Part shown: positions 52,514-62,456 of the stretch, in pieces
How the letters are laid out: every line of letters starts with the position of its first letter
How positions within the stretch are numbered: the first letter of the stretch is position 1
Source of the DNA: Bacteroidota bacterium
Lineage (GTDB): Bacteria; Bacteroidota; Bacteroidia; NS11-12g; UBA9320
DNA length: 64,000 nt
Assembly (NCBI GenBank): GCA_947468275.1
Contig: CANIKO010000020.1
Coordinates: 1 to 64,000 of the forward strand
Direction of reading: 5' to 3'
Made by a program: the position numbers and the translations under genes
The notes under the pieces: generated by a model
Told to the model about the DNA's origin: nothing
What the model saw: the letters and a program-made list of their open reading frames with translations, nothing else
Databases searched by the model: none

Positions 52514-54346
52514 TTACCCATTCATACTACTTAAGAAATCATTATTATCTTTAGTACCTTCCATTTGTTTTAGCATCATATTAATAGCTTCTTCGGTATT
52601 CATATCAGCCATATAATTTCGCAGTACCCACATTTTTTGTAAAGTACCTTTATCCAATAACAAATCTTCTCTGCGGGTGCTGGAGGCGGTAATATCTATG
52701 GCAGGATAGATACGTTTGTTGCTCAATTTTCTATCAAGCTGCAATTCCATATTTCCGGTTCCTTTAAATTCTTCAAAAATTACCTCATCCATTTTGGAGC
52801 CGGTTTCAGTAAGGGCGGTCGCTATAATAGTTAATGATCCCCCGTCTTCGATATTTCGTGCAGCACCAAAAAAACGTTTTGGTTTTTGCAAAGCATTGGC
52901 ATCCACACCGCCCGATAATATTTTACCCGAGGCAGGTTGAACCGTATTGTAAGCACGGGCTAAACGAGTAATAGAATCTAATAAAATTACTACATCATGG
53001 CCACATTCTGTCAATCGTTTTGCTTTATCTAAAACAATATTTGCTAATTTTACATGTTTATCTGCCGGTTCATCAAACGTACTGGCCACCACTTCGGCTT
53101 TTACACTTCGGGCCATATCGGTTACTTCTTCCGGGCGTTCATCAATCAATAAAATTATCATGTAAACTTCCGGGTGATTAGCAGCTATTGCATTGGCCAA
53201 ACCCTTTAGCAAGGTTGTTTTACCCGTTTTTGGCTGGGCTACAATTAATCCACGTTGGCCTTTGCCAATGGGTGAAATTAAATCAATTATACGATTAGAA
53301 AGATGCTTTGGGTTATCACAAAGATTCAGTTTTTCCTCTGGAAACAATGGAGTTAAATGCTCAAATGAAACACGGTCGCGAACCAACTCAGGACTTTTTC
53401 CGTTTATACTTTCAACTTTAATAAGTGCAAAATATTTTTCGCCTTCCTTAGGTGGTCGTATGGTTCCTTTTACGGTATCACCGGTTCTTAATCCGTTCTG
53501 TTTAATTTGAGAAGGAGAAATATATACATCATCAGGAGACGGCATGTAGTTATAATCCGAGGATCTTAAAAATCCATATCCATCAGGAATAGTCTCTAAA
53601 ACGCCTTGTGTTGTTACATTGCCTTCTGTTTCTAAAAAACTTATAAGTGCATCATCGAATAATCGCTGACTACGTTGTTGTTCATGGCGCTGATTTTGCT
53701 GGTTCAGCTGGTTTTGCTGATTTCTTTCTCTAAAATTATTTTGGCGCTCGACAGCCGTTTCTGAATTTTCTACTGTTTTAATTGATGAAATTTCGGTAGC
53801 TTCTTTAACAGTTTCAGTATTTCCAACAACTTGCACCTCCTCGGCAACTATTACTTTATCCGAATTCCAGGAAGTATCGTCAGGTTTGGTATTAAGAACG
53901 GGTTCTTCAAAAAAAGTAATTTGCTTTGCTTTATCAGTTTTATCAATCGGTTTTTTGATTCTTCCACGATTACCCTTTTCCTGTTTTGGCTCCATATTCA
54001 AAGGTGATTGAGTTCGTTTCTCTGACATGTTTATTGGGGCATCAGTAGGTTTTTCAACTTCTACATCTACCTCTGGCAAAACCTCCACTTTTGTTTCGGG
54101 AATAATTTCAATTTCTAAATCAGCTTGGGGTGTTTCCTTCGGCGGTTTTTTACCTCGCTTAACTTTAGGCGCCTCAAGTTCGACTTTTTCAGGTTCAGCA
54201 TTGTTTGTTATAAACTGTTCCTGTTCTTTTAAAATTGAATTAATTAATTCTTCTTTCCCTTGCTTACCGGCTTTAAAACCTAATGCCGAAGCAATTTCCG
54301 ATAATTCTGATAACGACATTACGTCGAGTGCTTCACGCTTAAACAT
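52514..54346 (-). CDS. rho: Transcription termination factor Rho
   Basis: Rho is a hexameric ATP-dependent RNA helicase that ends transcription. The 610-residue protein has a Rho_N/SAP-like N-terminus (about 5-45: [19 protein letters not shown]), a Bacteroidota-type disordered insertion of about 180 residues rich in E, K, P, N and Q, the RNA-binding cold-shock-like domain (about 245-315) and the ATPase with Walker A PKTGKTT near 376. It is longer than E. coli Rho (419) only because of the insertion. Confidence 0.97.
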   Translation of the reverse strand: MFKREALDVMSLSELSEIASALGFKAGKQGKEELINSILKEQEQFITNNAEPEKVELEAPKVKRGKKPPKETPQADLEIEIIPETKVEVLPEVDVEVEKPTDAPINMSEKRTQSPLNMEPKQEKGNRGRIKKPIDKTDKAKQITFFEEPVLNTKPDDTSWNSDKVIVAEEVQVVGNTETVKEATEISSIKTVENSETAVERQNNFRERNQQNQLNQQNQRHEQQRSQRLFDDALISFLETEGNVTTQGVLETIPDGYGFLRSSDYNYMPSPDDVYISPSQIKQNGLRTGDTVKGTIRPPKEGEKYFALIKVESINGKSPELVRDRVSFEHLTPLFPEEKLNLCDNPKHLSNRIIDLISPIGKGQRGLIVAQPKTGKTTLLKGLANAIAANHPEVYMIILLIDERPEEVTDMARSVKAEVVASTFDEPADKHVKLANIVLDKAKRLTECGHDVVILLDSITRLARAYNTVQPASGKILSGGVDANALQKPKRFFGAARNIEDGGSLTIIATALTETGSKMDEVIFEEFKGTGNMELQLDRKLSNKRIYPAIDITASSTRREDLLLDKGTLQKMWVLRNYMADMNTEEAINMMLKQMEGTKDNNDFLSSMNG

Positions 54347-54540
54347 GAATAATAATTATGATAAAAATTGAATGAATGTGAGTAAAATAATATTAGGATT
54401 TGCCACTTATGGAAAATTGAACTCTTCCAAAGACAATGCAAAAATGAATTATTTATTTGATTAATACAATAGGCAAATTTTTTGCAACTAAAACTCCCAA
54501 TAACTAAATTTCACTAATAAATATTTTAAAAGCAAAAACC

Positions 54541-56313
54541 TTAATTAGAGAAAATTTTCAAAACATTTTCGACAATCCCTATGGCATCCAAACCAAATTC
54601 TGTAAACAATTCTTCATTTGTTCCATGCGGTATTACCTCATCAGGAAAACCAAGACATAAAATATCTGCCCTATTCCCAGATTCAGTATTATACGCGTTT
54701 ATAGTATTTCCAAACCCTCCAATTTTAGAACCATCTTCCACTGTTACAAATTTTGAATAGGTTTCAAAAAGATGGTTAAGCATAAAATAATCCAATGGCT
54801 TTGCCAATTTCATATCATACAAGGCTGCATTAATGCCTTTATTCTTTAATAACTTTAAAGCATCTTCACAATTTTGAAGCATTGTTCCGAAGGAAAGAAT
54901 TGCAAGGTCTTTTCCAGATGAAACTAACTGGATTTTGGGTTCTAATATTTTACCCAACGGCAATGTCCAGTCTATTTCTTGCCCATGTATAAATCCTTTT
55001 GGATACCTTATTACCACTGGTCCTGATAAGTTTCCAGCATAATAATGCATCATTTGACGCAATTCGATTCCGGTTGATGGGGCTAAAATTGAAATATTTG
55101 GCAAAGGAAGAAGCATTGAGATATCAAACATTCCGTGATGAGTAGGGCCATCATCCCCTACATTCCCAGCACGATCAATACAAAATATCACAGGTAAATT
55201 TTGAATGCATACATCATGAATTATCTGGTCTAAAGCCCGTTGGAGAAATGTGCTATAAAGACTACAAAACACAACATAGTCTTCTTTAGCCAAACCCGCT
55301 GCAAAGGTTACAGCATGTTGCTCCGCAATTCCCACATCAAAAAAACGCTCTGGATATGCTTTCATAGCTTTCAACATTCCACTACCAGTGGGCATTGCCG
55401 GGGTTACTCCTGCTATTTTTTTATTCGCCTCGGCTAGTTCTTTTAAAGTTAACCCAAAAACATCCTGATATTTAATTTTGGAATTTACCGGTTTAATTTC
55501 AGGATCCTCTATTTTTATATACTTGGTAGTACTGTGCCACTTGGTTTGCTCTTGTTCAGCTTCGGCAAATCCTTTCCCTTTAGTGGTTTTGATATGCAAT
55601 ACACAAGGAATCGTTTCTTCTTTTAATAATTCGAGTTGCTTTACCAAACCCAAAATATTATGACCATCAACTGGCCCTATGTAATTTAAGCCAAGATTGG
55701 TAAATAAATTATTCTCAGGATCAATAGTATTAAAATGTCGGTTAATAGCACCTGTGTTGGCGTCGATGCCAATATTATTATCATTTAAAATTAAAAATGT
55801 TTTAGTACCTGAACCAGAAAGATTATTTAACCCCTCAAAGGCCTGCCCAGCAGTTAAAGCCCCATCACCAACTACTGCAATGTGATTTCTATGATAATTT
55901 CCATCTAGTTTTGCAGCCATCGCCATCCCTAAAACCGCCGAAATAGCTGTGGATGAATGTCCGGTCCCAAATGCATCGTATTCACTTTCATCCATTTTAG
56001 GAAATCCGCTTAAGCCTCCCATTTTACGGTTGGTATGAAAATTTTCTCTTCGACCCGTTAATATTTTATGTCCATAAGCTTGATGGCCTACATCCCAAAC
56101 CAATCGGTCATCGGGTGTATTAAAAACATAATGAAGAGCCACAGTTAATTCCACCACACCCAAATTAGCGGCAAAATGTCCGCCATGTGTCAACACAGAT
56201 TCAATGATAAAATTCCGTAATTCATCGCAGATCTGTTCTAACTGATTTAGCGAAAGTTCCCTTAAATCAGCAGGATAATTAATAGTTTCTAAAAGCGGAT
56301 AGTTTGAAGACAA
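54541..56313 (-). CDS. dxs: 1-Deoxy-D-xylulose-5-phosphate synthase
   Basis: Dxs condenses pyruvate and glyceraldehyde-3-phosphate with thiamine diphosphate, the first step of the MEP isoprenoid pathway. The 590-residue protein has GGHFAANLGVVELTVALHYVF near 37, the TPP site GDGALTAGQAFEGLNN near 140 with NDNN after it, and the transketolase-like central part IAEQHAVTFAAGLA and later VIRYPKG. Chosen start is TTG 56313, 5 bases after a near-perfect TTG-N20-CAACTTTG; the TTG at 56349 would be in the -33 box. It lies downstream of the desaturase gene on the same strand. Confidence 0.95.
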   Translation of the reverse strand: MSSNYPLLETINYPADLRELSLNQLEQICDELRNFIIESVLTHGGHFAANLGVVELTVALHYVFNTPDDRLVWDVGHQAYGHKILTGRRENFHTNRKMGGLSGFPKMDESEYDAFGTGHSSTAISAVLGMAMAAKLDGNYHRNHIAVVGDGALTAGQAFEGLNNLSGSGTKTFLILNDNNIGIDANTGAINRHFNTIDPENNLFTNLGLNYIGPVDGHNILGLVKQLELLKEETIPCVLHIKTTKGKGFAEAEQEQTKWHSTTKYIKIEDPEIKPVNSKIKYQDVFGLTLKELAEANKKIAGVTPAMPTGSGMLKAMKAYPERFFDVGIAEQHAVTFAAGLAKEDYVVFCSLYSTFLQRALDQIIHDVCIQNLPVIFCIDRAGNVGDDGPTHHGMFDISMLLPLPNISILAPSTGIELRQMMHYYAGNLSGPVVIRYPKGFIHGQEIDWTLPLGKILEPKIQLVSSGKDLAILSFGTMLQNCEDALKLLKNKGINAALYDMKLAKPLDYFMLNHLFETYSKFVTVEDGSKIGGFGNTINAYNTESGNRADILCLGFPDEVIPHGTNEELFTEFGLDAIGIVENVLKIFSN

Positions 56314-56318
56314 CGCTG

Positions 56319-56349
56319 CAAAGTTGCGTGATTTGGTGTGGAATAGCAA
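56319..56349 (-). promoter_or_regulatory. Promoter of dxs
   Basis: TTG (56347-56349), 20 bases, CAACTTTG (56319-56326), one mismatch to TAnnTTTG. The start codon follows after CAGCG, exactly as at the FAH-family gene. Confidence 0.55.
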
Positions 56350-56357
56350 TTTTATTG

Positions 56358-56377
56358 CCGCCAGTTTAAACTGACGG
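56358..56377. terminator. Palindrome at the end of the desaturase gene
   Basis: CCGCCAGTTTAAACTGACGG, a near-perfect palindrome that spans the stop codon of the desaturase. It may weaken read-through into dxs. Confidence 0.45.
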
Positions 56378-57109
56378 TAATGTAGGTTTCACCAATTTAA
56401 TTATATGTAATTTATCCAATAATAAAATCACAGGGTAAACAGGGTCTATTTCCCACCATTTAGCTGCAAAGTTAGGTCTCATTCCATCGTGATGATGGTT
56501 GTTTTGAAATAATTCACCCAATAATAGGAAGTCAATAAATAATGTATTTCGTGATTTATCAGGTTCATTAAAATTGCGGTAGCCATATTTATGACCGGCC
56601 CAATTTACAATAGCCCCATGCACTGGCCCCATCAAAAAATGAATAGGCAATAACAAATACATCCACCAATGTGTAGCAAAGGCCAAATAAAAAGCAACAT
56701 ATGAAAATCCGAAAGCTATGCGAACCATCCAATTGTCGGCTATTTTATCAATTTTAGGGTATACAGGATAATTATTTTCAAATTTCTCATCAGGTTGTAT
56801 GGTTCCTTTTAATAATCCGTTATAAATTTTCCCAGTATGGACCATCATGGTAAAAACCTCTTTAAAAAAATGAGGAGTGTGGGGATCATTTTCAGTATCG
56901 CTATACGCATGATGCATGCGATGAAGAATGGCATAAGCCCTAGCATTAAGATAGGAAGATCCTTGAGCAACCCAAGCAAAAATGTAAAAGAACTTTTCCC
57001 AGAATTTGTTCATGGTAAACATTTTGTGGGCAGCATAACGATGAAGGTAAAAGGTTTGTCCGAAAAGTGAAAGATACCAGTGGAGGATGAAGAAAATTGC
57101 TATAATCAT
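56366..57109 (-). CDS. Fatty acid (acyl-CoA type) desaturase
   Basis: The 247-residue membrane protein has the three histidine boxes of the SCD-like di-iron desaturases: HRYAAH (about 23), HRMHH (about 63) and NNHHHD (about 204), plus an extra His in NWAGHKYGYR. Four membrane segments are visible. Such enzymes introduce a double bond (often delta-9) into fatty acids to tune membrane fluidity. A TACTTTTG box lies at 57127-57134, 17 bases upstream. Dxs follows 16 bases past its stop. Confidence 0.9.
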   Translation of the reverse strand: MIIAIFFILHWYLSLFGQTFYLHRYAAHKMFTMNKFWEKFFYIFAWVAQGSSYLNARAYAILHRMHHAYSDTENDPHTPHFFKEVFTMMVHTGKIYNGLLKGTIQPDEKFENNYPVYPKIDKIADNWMVRIAFGFSYVAFYLAFATHWWMYLLLPIHFLMGPVHGAIVNWAGHKYGYRNFNEPDKSRNTLFIDFLLLGELFQNNHHHDGMRPNFAAKWWEIDPVYPVILLLDKLHIIKLVKPTLPSV

Positions 57110-57126
57110 TAATTTTTAAAGGGCAG

Positions 57127-57134
57127 CAAAAGTA
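57127..57134 (-). promoter_or_regulatory. -7 box of the desaturase gene
   Basis: TACTTTTG, 17 bases before the ATG. Confidence 0.45.
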
Positions 57135-57259
57135 ATTTTTAGGATTCGAATTTTATGCATTCACATCAAAAATGATTTTTTTATAAATTAATGTGAATAG
57201 TATTATAACCTAACGCGAATGGATTTGTTTGTTTTAAACCTATTAAAAAAAAATTATTC

Positions 57260-57267
57260 TATTTTTG
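57260..57267 (+). promoter_or_regulatory. -7 box of the DUF3820 gene
   Basis: TATTTTTG, 11 bases before the ATG at 57279. Confidence 0.45.
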
Positions 57268-57278
57268 AAAGGTTCGCC

Positions 57279-57515
57279 ATGAATGATAATCCCTTAACAC
57301 CTAACCCCAACATACTTCTTGATTTAGTAAAAACTCAAATGCCATATGGCAAATATAAAGGCAAACTGTTATGCGACATTCCGGTTCATTATTTGGAGTG
57401 GTATCATGGCAAGGGATTTCCTCCTGGAAAACTTGGGATGCAACTATCTACAATTTATGAGATAAAAATTAATGGATTGGAAAATTTACTGTGGCCACTG
57501 AAGAAAAAAAAATAG
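57279..57515 (+). CDS. DUF3820 family protein
   Basis: The 78-residue protein has the DUF3820 (putative quorum-sensing-regulated factor) signature MPYGKYKGKLLCDIPVHYLEW (about 21-41), and GFPPGKLG next. It is small, soluble and basic. Function is unknown; some family members are suspected nucleic-acid-binding proteins. A start at 57219 lies upstream of the promoter and is rejected. Confidence 0.85.
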   Translation: MNDNPLTPNPNILLDLVKTQMPYGKYKGKLLCDIPVHYLEWYHGKGFPPGKLGMQLSTIYEIKINGLENLLWPLKKKK

Positions 57516-57571
57516 TTTAACAATAGGAATCGACCATGAAACTAATACAGTTCAACCCTAAATAAATTTTT

Positions 57572-58894
57572 ATGCTAAAAAAAACAATTCTTCTCCTTTC
57601 CATTTTCCAATTTCAATTTTCTAACAGCCAGACGCTTTATTTTCCGCCAACGACCAGCACAAATTGGGATACAACTTCTATGGAAAGCTTGGGCTGGTGC
57701 AGGGATAAAACTTTACCACTTTATACGTTTTTGGAAAACCGAAATTCAAAAGCCTTTATTGTTTTAAAGGACGGCAAGATTGTGGTTGAAAAGTATTTTG
57801 GTAAATTCACCAAAGACAGTTTGTGGTACTGGGCCTCTGCCGGAAAAACTCTCACATCGTTTGCAATTGGTATGGCCCAGGAAGATGGCTATTTAAAAAT
57901 AACAGATACATCTTCCAAATATTTGGGCAAAGGCTGGACTAAGGAATCACTGACCAAAGAAAATCTGATTACCATTCGCCACCAACTAACCATGACCACT
58001 GGATTGGATGATGGGATAACCGATAACCATTGCACTTGGGATAGTTGCTTTAAATACAAAGCCGATGCTGGAACTCGTTGGGCCTATCACAATGGTCCAT
58101 ACACCATGCTAGATAAAGTAATTGAAGCCAGTACCGGAAAAAATTTAAATACCTATTTGGCCCTCAGACTCAAAACCTTTACCGGAATGACAGGGCTTTT
58201 TGTAAAGATTGATTATGACAATGTATATTTTAGCAATGCAAGGAGTTTTGCACGTTTTGGGCTGTTAATGCTCAACAAAGGCGATTGGGATATAGTAAAA
58301 GTGATGAAAGACAAAACGTATTTTAACCAAATGATTACATCATCCCAAACTTTAAATAATTCATATGGCTATTTATGGTGGCTCAATGGTAAAACGAATT
58401 TTATGGTTCCGGGCTTGCAGCTAGTTTTGCCGGGTGCTTTAAACCCTAACTCTCCGACTGACATGTATTCGGCAATGGGTAAAAACGGGCAATTTTTAAA
58501 CGTAATTCCAAGTCAAAATATGGTAGTTATAAGAATGGGAAATGCACCCAATGGGAATGAGGTTCCTTTTTTAATGAACGATACCATTTTTATAAAACTA
58601 AATGCCGTAATGTGCAAGAATTCTGGGATATCCAATCCTAAAAACATAACAATTAATTTCAGAATTTATCCCAACCCTGCAAACGATTTTTTGATTATTG
58701 AAAATCCAACGAATGAAATAATAAAAAAAATAGTGTTGACTGATATTCAGGGAAAAGTAATTATGGATTTAAAAATTGACAATGCGGTTTCGATTTATAA
58801 CCTTGATATTTCTGATAAAAAAAGCGGCGTTTATTATTTAAAAGTATACGGTGAACAAGGTTTAGAATACCGACAATGTTTGCTTAAAAAATAA
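57572..58894 (+). CDS. Serine hydrolase (beta-lactamase family) with T9SS sorting domain
   Basis: The 440-residue protein has a signal peptide (about 1-19), then a class C beta-lactamase/esterase-like domain with the SxxK motif S89-A-G-K92 and the YxN-like YHN (about 170), the two catalytic motifs of the family. The domain spans about 45-345. The last 80 residues are a T9SS type A domain (IYPNPANDFLIIENP...KSGVYYLKVY). It is secreted and probably works as an esterase or peptidase on the surface; the substrate is unknown. Confidence 0.85.
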   Translation: MLKKTILLLSIFQFQFSNSQTLYFPPTTSTNWDTTSMESLGWCRDKTLPLYTFLENRNSKAFIVLKDGKIVVEKYFGKFTKDSLWYWASAGKTLTSFAIGMAQEDGYLKITDTSSKYLGKGWTKESLTKENLITIRHQLTMTTGLDDGITDNHCTWDSCFKYKADAGTRWAYHNGPYTMLDKVIEASTGKNLNTYLALRLKTFTGMTGLFVKIDYDNVYFSNARSFARFGLLMLNKGDWDIVKVMKDKTYFNQMITSSQTLNNSYGYLWWLNGKTNFMVPGLQLVLPGALNPNSPTDMYSAMGKNGQFLNVIPSQNMVVIRMGNAPNGNEVPFLMNDTIFIKLNAVMCKNSGISNPKNITINFRIYPNPANDFLIIENPTNEIIKKIVLTDIQGKVIMDLKIDNAVSIYNLDISDKKSGVYYLKVYGEQGLEYRQCLLKK

Positions 58895-58963
58895 ATTCAA
58901 TGTAAAGTTTCGATAGTTTGTGTAAACCTATTAGGTTTATAAACCACGAATCACAAATTTGGT

Positions 58964-58971
58964 TACCTTTG
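58964..58971 (+). promoter_or_regulatory. -7 box of the CotH-family gene
   Basis: TACCTTTG, 22 bases before the ATG. Confidence 0.5.
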
Positions 58972-58993
58972 GGTTTTTGATATCATAATTAGA

Positions 58994-61900
58994 ATGCAAA
59001 AATTTTTACTTATTGTCACACTTCAATTCTATGCTTTTTTTAGCTTCTCCCAAGTATTTACTGGATATGGTGGTAGAATAAGAGATGATGCTTCGCAAAA
59101 TTTTTACAAACAAACCATAACGGGATTGGCTAGCTCAACAAGCACTAAATTTGGAGTAATGGGAGTTACAGTCAACATAAAACACCAATTTGATGCAGAT
59201 TTAAATATGTTTCTGATTGCCCCGGATAAAACTGTAATTGAACTTAGCACCGGAAATGGTGGTAATGGAAAAAACTATGATAATTGCGTATTCACAAATA
59301 ATGTAAATCCTAAAATAAGTAATGGCAAGGCTCCATTTAATGGAAGTTATAAACCCGAAGGCTCCCTAGGAGTCATCAATAGCGGCCAAAATCCTAATGG
59401 AGAATGGATGCTACTAGTAGTCGATACCAAAAGAAATAAAGATACCGGTAGTTTAACAAACTGGAATATTATTTTTACTACTACCCCCTCGCAACTCGAA
59501 CCTTTTATTAATTCCAATTTACCTTTAATGCTTATAAATACACATGGCAAAGGAATTAATGACGAGCCAAGGATTTGGTCGGAAATGAGGATTATTGATA
59601 ATACAAATACTGTTAATGCTTTGGGTGATTCTAGTAAATTTTTTAAATATGGCATTACTATTGAAAGCCGGGGCTCAACATCCCAATCATTCCCTAAAAA
59701 ACCTTATGGTTTTACAACCGTTTTGCCAAGCCTGTTGGACACTAACGTTTCTCTATTAGGATTGCCGGAAGAACACGATTGGGTGCTGAATGCCACGTAT
59801 AACGATAAATCATTAATGAGGGATGTGCTTACTTATGAATTGGCTCGCAGAACGGGTAGATATGCTACACGGCATAGATATATTGAATTATTTATTAACG
59901 GAAGTTATCAGGGAATTTATGTGTTATTAGAAAAAGTAAAACGCGATAAAAACCGTGTTGACATAAGTAAACTTGGGCCAAATGACACTGCGGGAAGTGC
60001 CCTTACAGGAGGATATATTCTTAAAATAGATAAAACTACAGGAAACAATAATGGAGGTTTTTCTTCCAATGGCGTATATTTCCAATACGATTACCCCAAT
60101 GGGGATAATATGGCAAAAGAACAGGTAACCTATATTCAGAATTTCATTTCTACGTTTGAAACATCTTTAGCAAGTTCAGATTTTCAAAACCCCACTGCAG
60201 GTTTCAGACAATATGCAGCTGTAAGTACTTTTATTGATTTATCCATAATGAATGAAATTAGCAAAAATGTGGATGGCTACAGATTAAGCACTTATTTATT
60301 TAAAGAAAAAGACACAAAAGGCGGAAAGTTAAAAATGGGGCCAATCTGGGATTTTAATCTTGCCTGGAACAATGCCGATTATAATAATAGCTCAAGCCCT
60401 CAAGGTTGGGAAATAGACCTATCAGGCGGTGCCCCGTTCTGGTGGAAACGTTTTAGAGCCGATACGACTTATGTAAAAGATTATTACTGCCGTTGGAATC
60501 AGTTGCGACAATCTACGCTAAGCCTTTATAGTATTAATAATTTTATAGATTCCAATTACAAAAGATTGGAAGAAGCCTCTTATCGCAATTTTGATCGCTG
60601 GCCTGTAATGGGTGTTTATATTTGGCCCAATCCAAGTCCTCTAAGTTATTCAATGAAGGAAGAGGTGGATTCGTTAAAAAGCTGGATTAAAAAACGATTC
60701 GAATGGATGGATGGAGAACTATCTGTGGATTGCAAAAAAGTATATACCTGCTCTCCGCGCGTTGCTTTATTTGCGGAAAAAACCTCAATTTGTAAATATC
60801 AATCCGTAAAATTATTTGCTGATGGGGTTGGTGCAAGCTATAAATGGTCGCCATCTGCGGGATTAAATATTACTACAGGCCGCGAAGTAATTGCCACACC
60901 AAGTGCAACAACTACCTATAAGGTGGTAATGCAAACCAAGGCTGGCTGCAAGGATAGTACTTTTGTAACTATTACAGTGTTACCCCTGCCAGCTAAAACA
61001 ATTACGGGAAATACGTCTTTTTGTGAAGGCTCTTATACTTCGTTGACCGTTTCTGCTGGAGCCAAAACGTACCAATGGTCGCCAGCAACTGGATTAGACA
61101 CAGCCTTCGGAAATAAAGTAAAAGCCAAACCATCTTATAATATAACCTATAAGGTAAATATTACCGATTCGATAGGGTGCAAAGATTCCGCTTATGTATT
61201 GGTAAAAGTAAATAAGAAACCGGTGGTTACTATTTCGGCAGTTAAAGATTCCATTTGCCGTAATGACTCAACAATGTTAACCGCTTCCGGGGCCCTTACT
61301 TACCAATGGTTACAGGCCTTTGGATTAAAAACCTACACGGGAAATTCGGTTACTGTGAATCCCCAAAATACAACCTACACTGCAATTGGCACTTCCAATT
61401 TTGGCTGTTTGGATACGGCGTCCTATTCCGTTTATGATTTTCCAAATGCTCCACTAAGTATTGATGCCACCTCCACTCAGTTGTGCATGGGTGCAGGAAC
61501 ATGGCTCACCGCCAAAAAAGGAAGTAGTTACTCATGGCTTAAAACCACAGATTTTGGAGGTTCAAATTTCACTACTGTTAATGTTTTTCCAAAGGTTAAT
61601 ACAAATTACAAAGTTGTGGGATTGAATAAATATGGATGTAAAGATTCAGCAGATATTACTGTGAATGTTCATTCTGAAATTTCTTTTACCGCATCAGGAA
61701 ATACAACCATATGCAAGGGTCAGCAAACGGCTTTGAATCTTTCAGGCTCTTATAATTACAGTTGGTCGCCATCTACTGGATTAAATTCTGCTAACTCAGC
61801 ATCCGTAATAGCCTCACCTTTATTTACTACCAAATATCAGGTAATTGCAACTTTGGGAGGCACTTGCTCCGATACAATCTTTGTAAATATTACAGTTAAC

Positions 61901-62389
61901 GATTTGCCGGTTTTAAAATTAACCGCTGCAAATGATACCATTAAAGAAGGACAAAGTACCGTTATAAGGATATCAGGTGCCAAAAGTTATATTTGGACAC
62001 CCAACACTTGGCTACAAATATCTACCGACAGCATAATTGCTTCACCGCCTTTAACCACCAACTATAAAGTAACCGGAACCGATACCAACAAATGCAGCCA
62101 ATCGGATTATGTTTTGATTACCGTAAACAAAAAGCCTACCGAATCCATTGCTTCTTCATTGCAAAGTGAATATAAATTATATCCCAACCCAATTTCAAAC
62201 CATATAACAATTGAAAGCCCTGTAAATGAGGAGTTAACAGTTTATGCCATTAACGGAAGGGAAGTATTTAAAACCAAAACCTTTGAAAAGATGACTCGGT
62301 TGAATACAAGTTCATTTTTATCTGGAGTTTATATTTTTAGTCTAAAAACTGAAAACAGTATTCGATATTTCAGAATAATTAAGGAATAA
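58994..62389 (+). CDS. P-domain/CotH kinase-like protein with Ig-like repeats and T9SS sorting domain
   Basis: The 1131-residue protein has a signal peptide, then a proprotein convertase P-domain (about 40-160: FDADLNMFLIAPDKTVIELS...NPNGEWMLLVVD). Next is a CotH-type kinase (about 175-560) with SRGSTSQSFPKKPYGF, the DWVLNATYNDKSLMRDVL stretch and GPIWDFNLAWNN, as in spore-coat kinase CotH. Then come five or six Ig-like (PKD-like) repeats of the type W(S/L)PATGLD...TTYKV (about 590-1040), and a T9SS type A domain. I infer an exported protein kinase or glycosyl-type transferase on the surface. The domain order is uncommon. Confidence 0.85.
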   Translation: MQKFLLIVTLQFYAFFSFSQVFTGYGGRIRDDASQNFYKQTITGLASSTSTKFGVMGVTVNIKHQFDADLNMFLIAPDKTVIELSTGNGGNGKNYDNCVFTNNVNPKISNGKAPFNGSYKPEGSLGVINSGQNPNGEWMLLVVDTKRNKDTGSLTNWNIIFTTTPSQLEPFINSNLPLMLINTHGKGINDEPRIWSEMRIIDNTNTVNALGDSSKFFKYGITIESRGSTSQSFPKKPYGFTTVLPSLLDTNVSLLGLPEEHDWVLNATYNDKSLMRDVLTYELARRTGRYATRHRYIELFINGSYQGIYVLLEKVKRDKNRVDISKLGPNDTAGSALTGGYILKIDKTTGNNNGGFSSNGVYFQYDYPNGDNMAKEQVTYIQNFISTFETSLASSDFQNPTAGFRQYAAVSTFIDLSIMNEISKNVDGYRLSTYLFKEKDTKGGKLKMGPIWDFNLAWNNADYNNSSSPQGWEIDLSGGAPFWWKRFRADTTYVKDYYCRWNQLRQSTLSLYSINNFIDSNYKRLEEASYRNFDRWPVMGVYIWPNPSPLSYSMKEEVDSLKSWIKKRFEWMDGELSVDCKKVYTCSPRVALFAEKTSICKYQSVKLFADGVGASYKWSPSAGLNITTGREVIATPSATTTYKVVMQTKAGCKDSTFVTITVLPLPAKTITGNTSFCEGSYTSLTVSAGAKTYQWSPATGLDTAFGNKVKAKPSYNITYKVNITDSIGCKDSAYVLVKVNKKPVVTISAVKDSICRNDSTMLTASGALTYQWLQAFGLKTYTGNSVTVNPQNTTYTAIGTSNFGCLDTASYSVYDFPNAPLSIDATSTQLCMGAGTWLTAKKGSSYSWLKTTDFGGSNFTTVNVFPKVNTNYKVVGLNKYGCKDSADITVNVHSEISFTASGNTTICKGQQTALNLSGSYNYSWSPSTGLNSANSASVIASPLFTTKYQVIATLGGTCSDTIFVNITVNDLPVLKLTAANDTIKEGQSTVIRISGAKSYIWTPNTWLQISTDSIIASPPLTTNYKVTGTDTNKCSQSDYVLITVNKKPTESIASSLQSEYKLYPNPISNHITIESPVNEELTVYAINGREVFKTKTFEKMTRLNTSSFLSGVYIFSLKTENSIRYFRIIKE

Positions 62390-62456
62390 CGCTGCTGTTT
62401 TCATAACAATTAGAGAAATATAAATACGCCATCAAATGATAGCTAAAACCGAGGTC

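Noticed and set aside
54372-54540. Possible small gene between rho and dxs
   Set aside because: The 169 bases are AT-rich without a convincing frame or motif.
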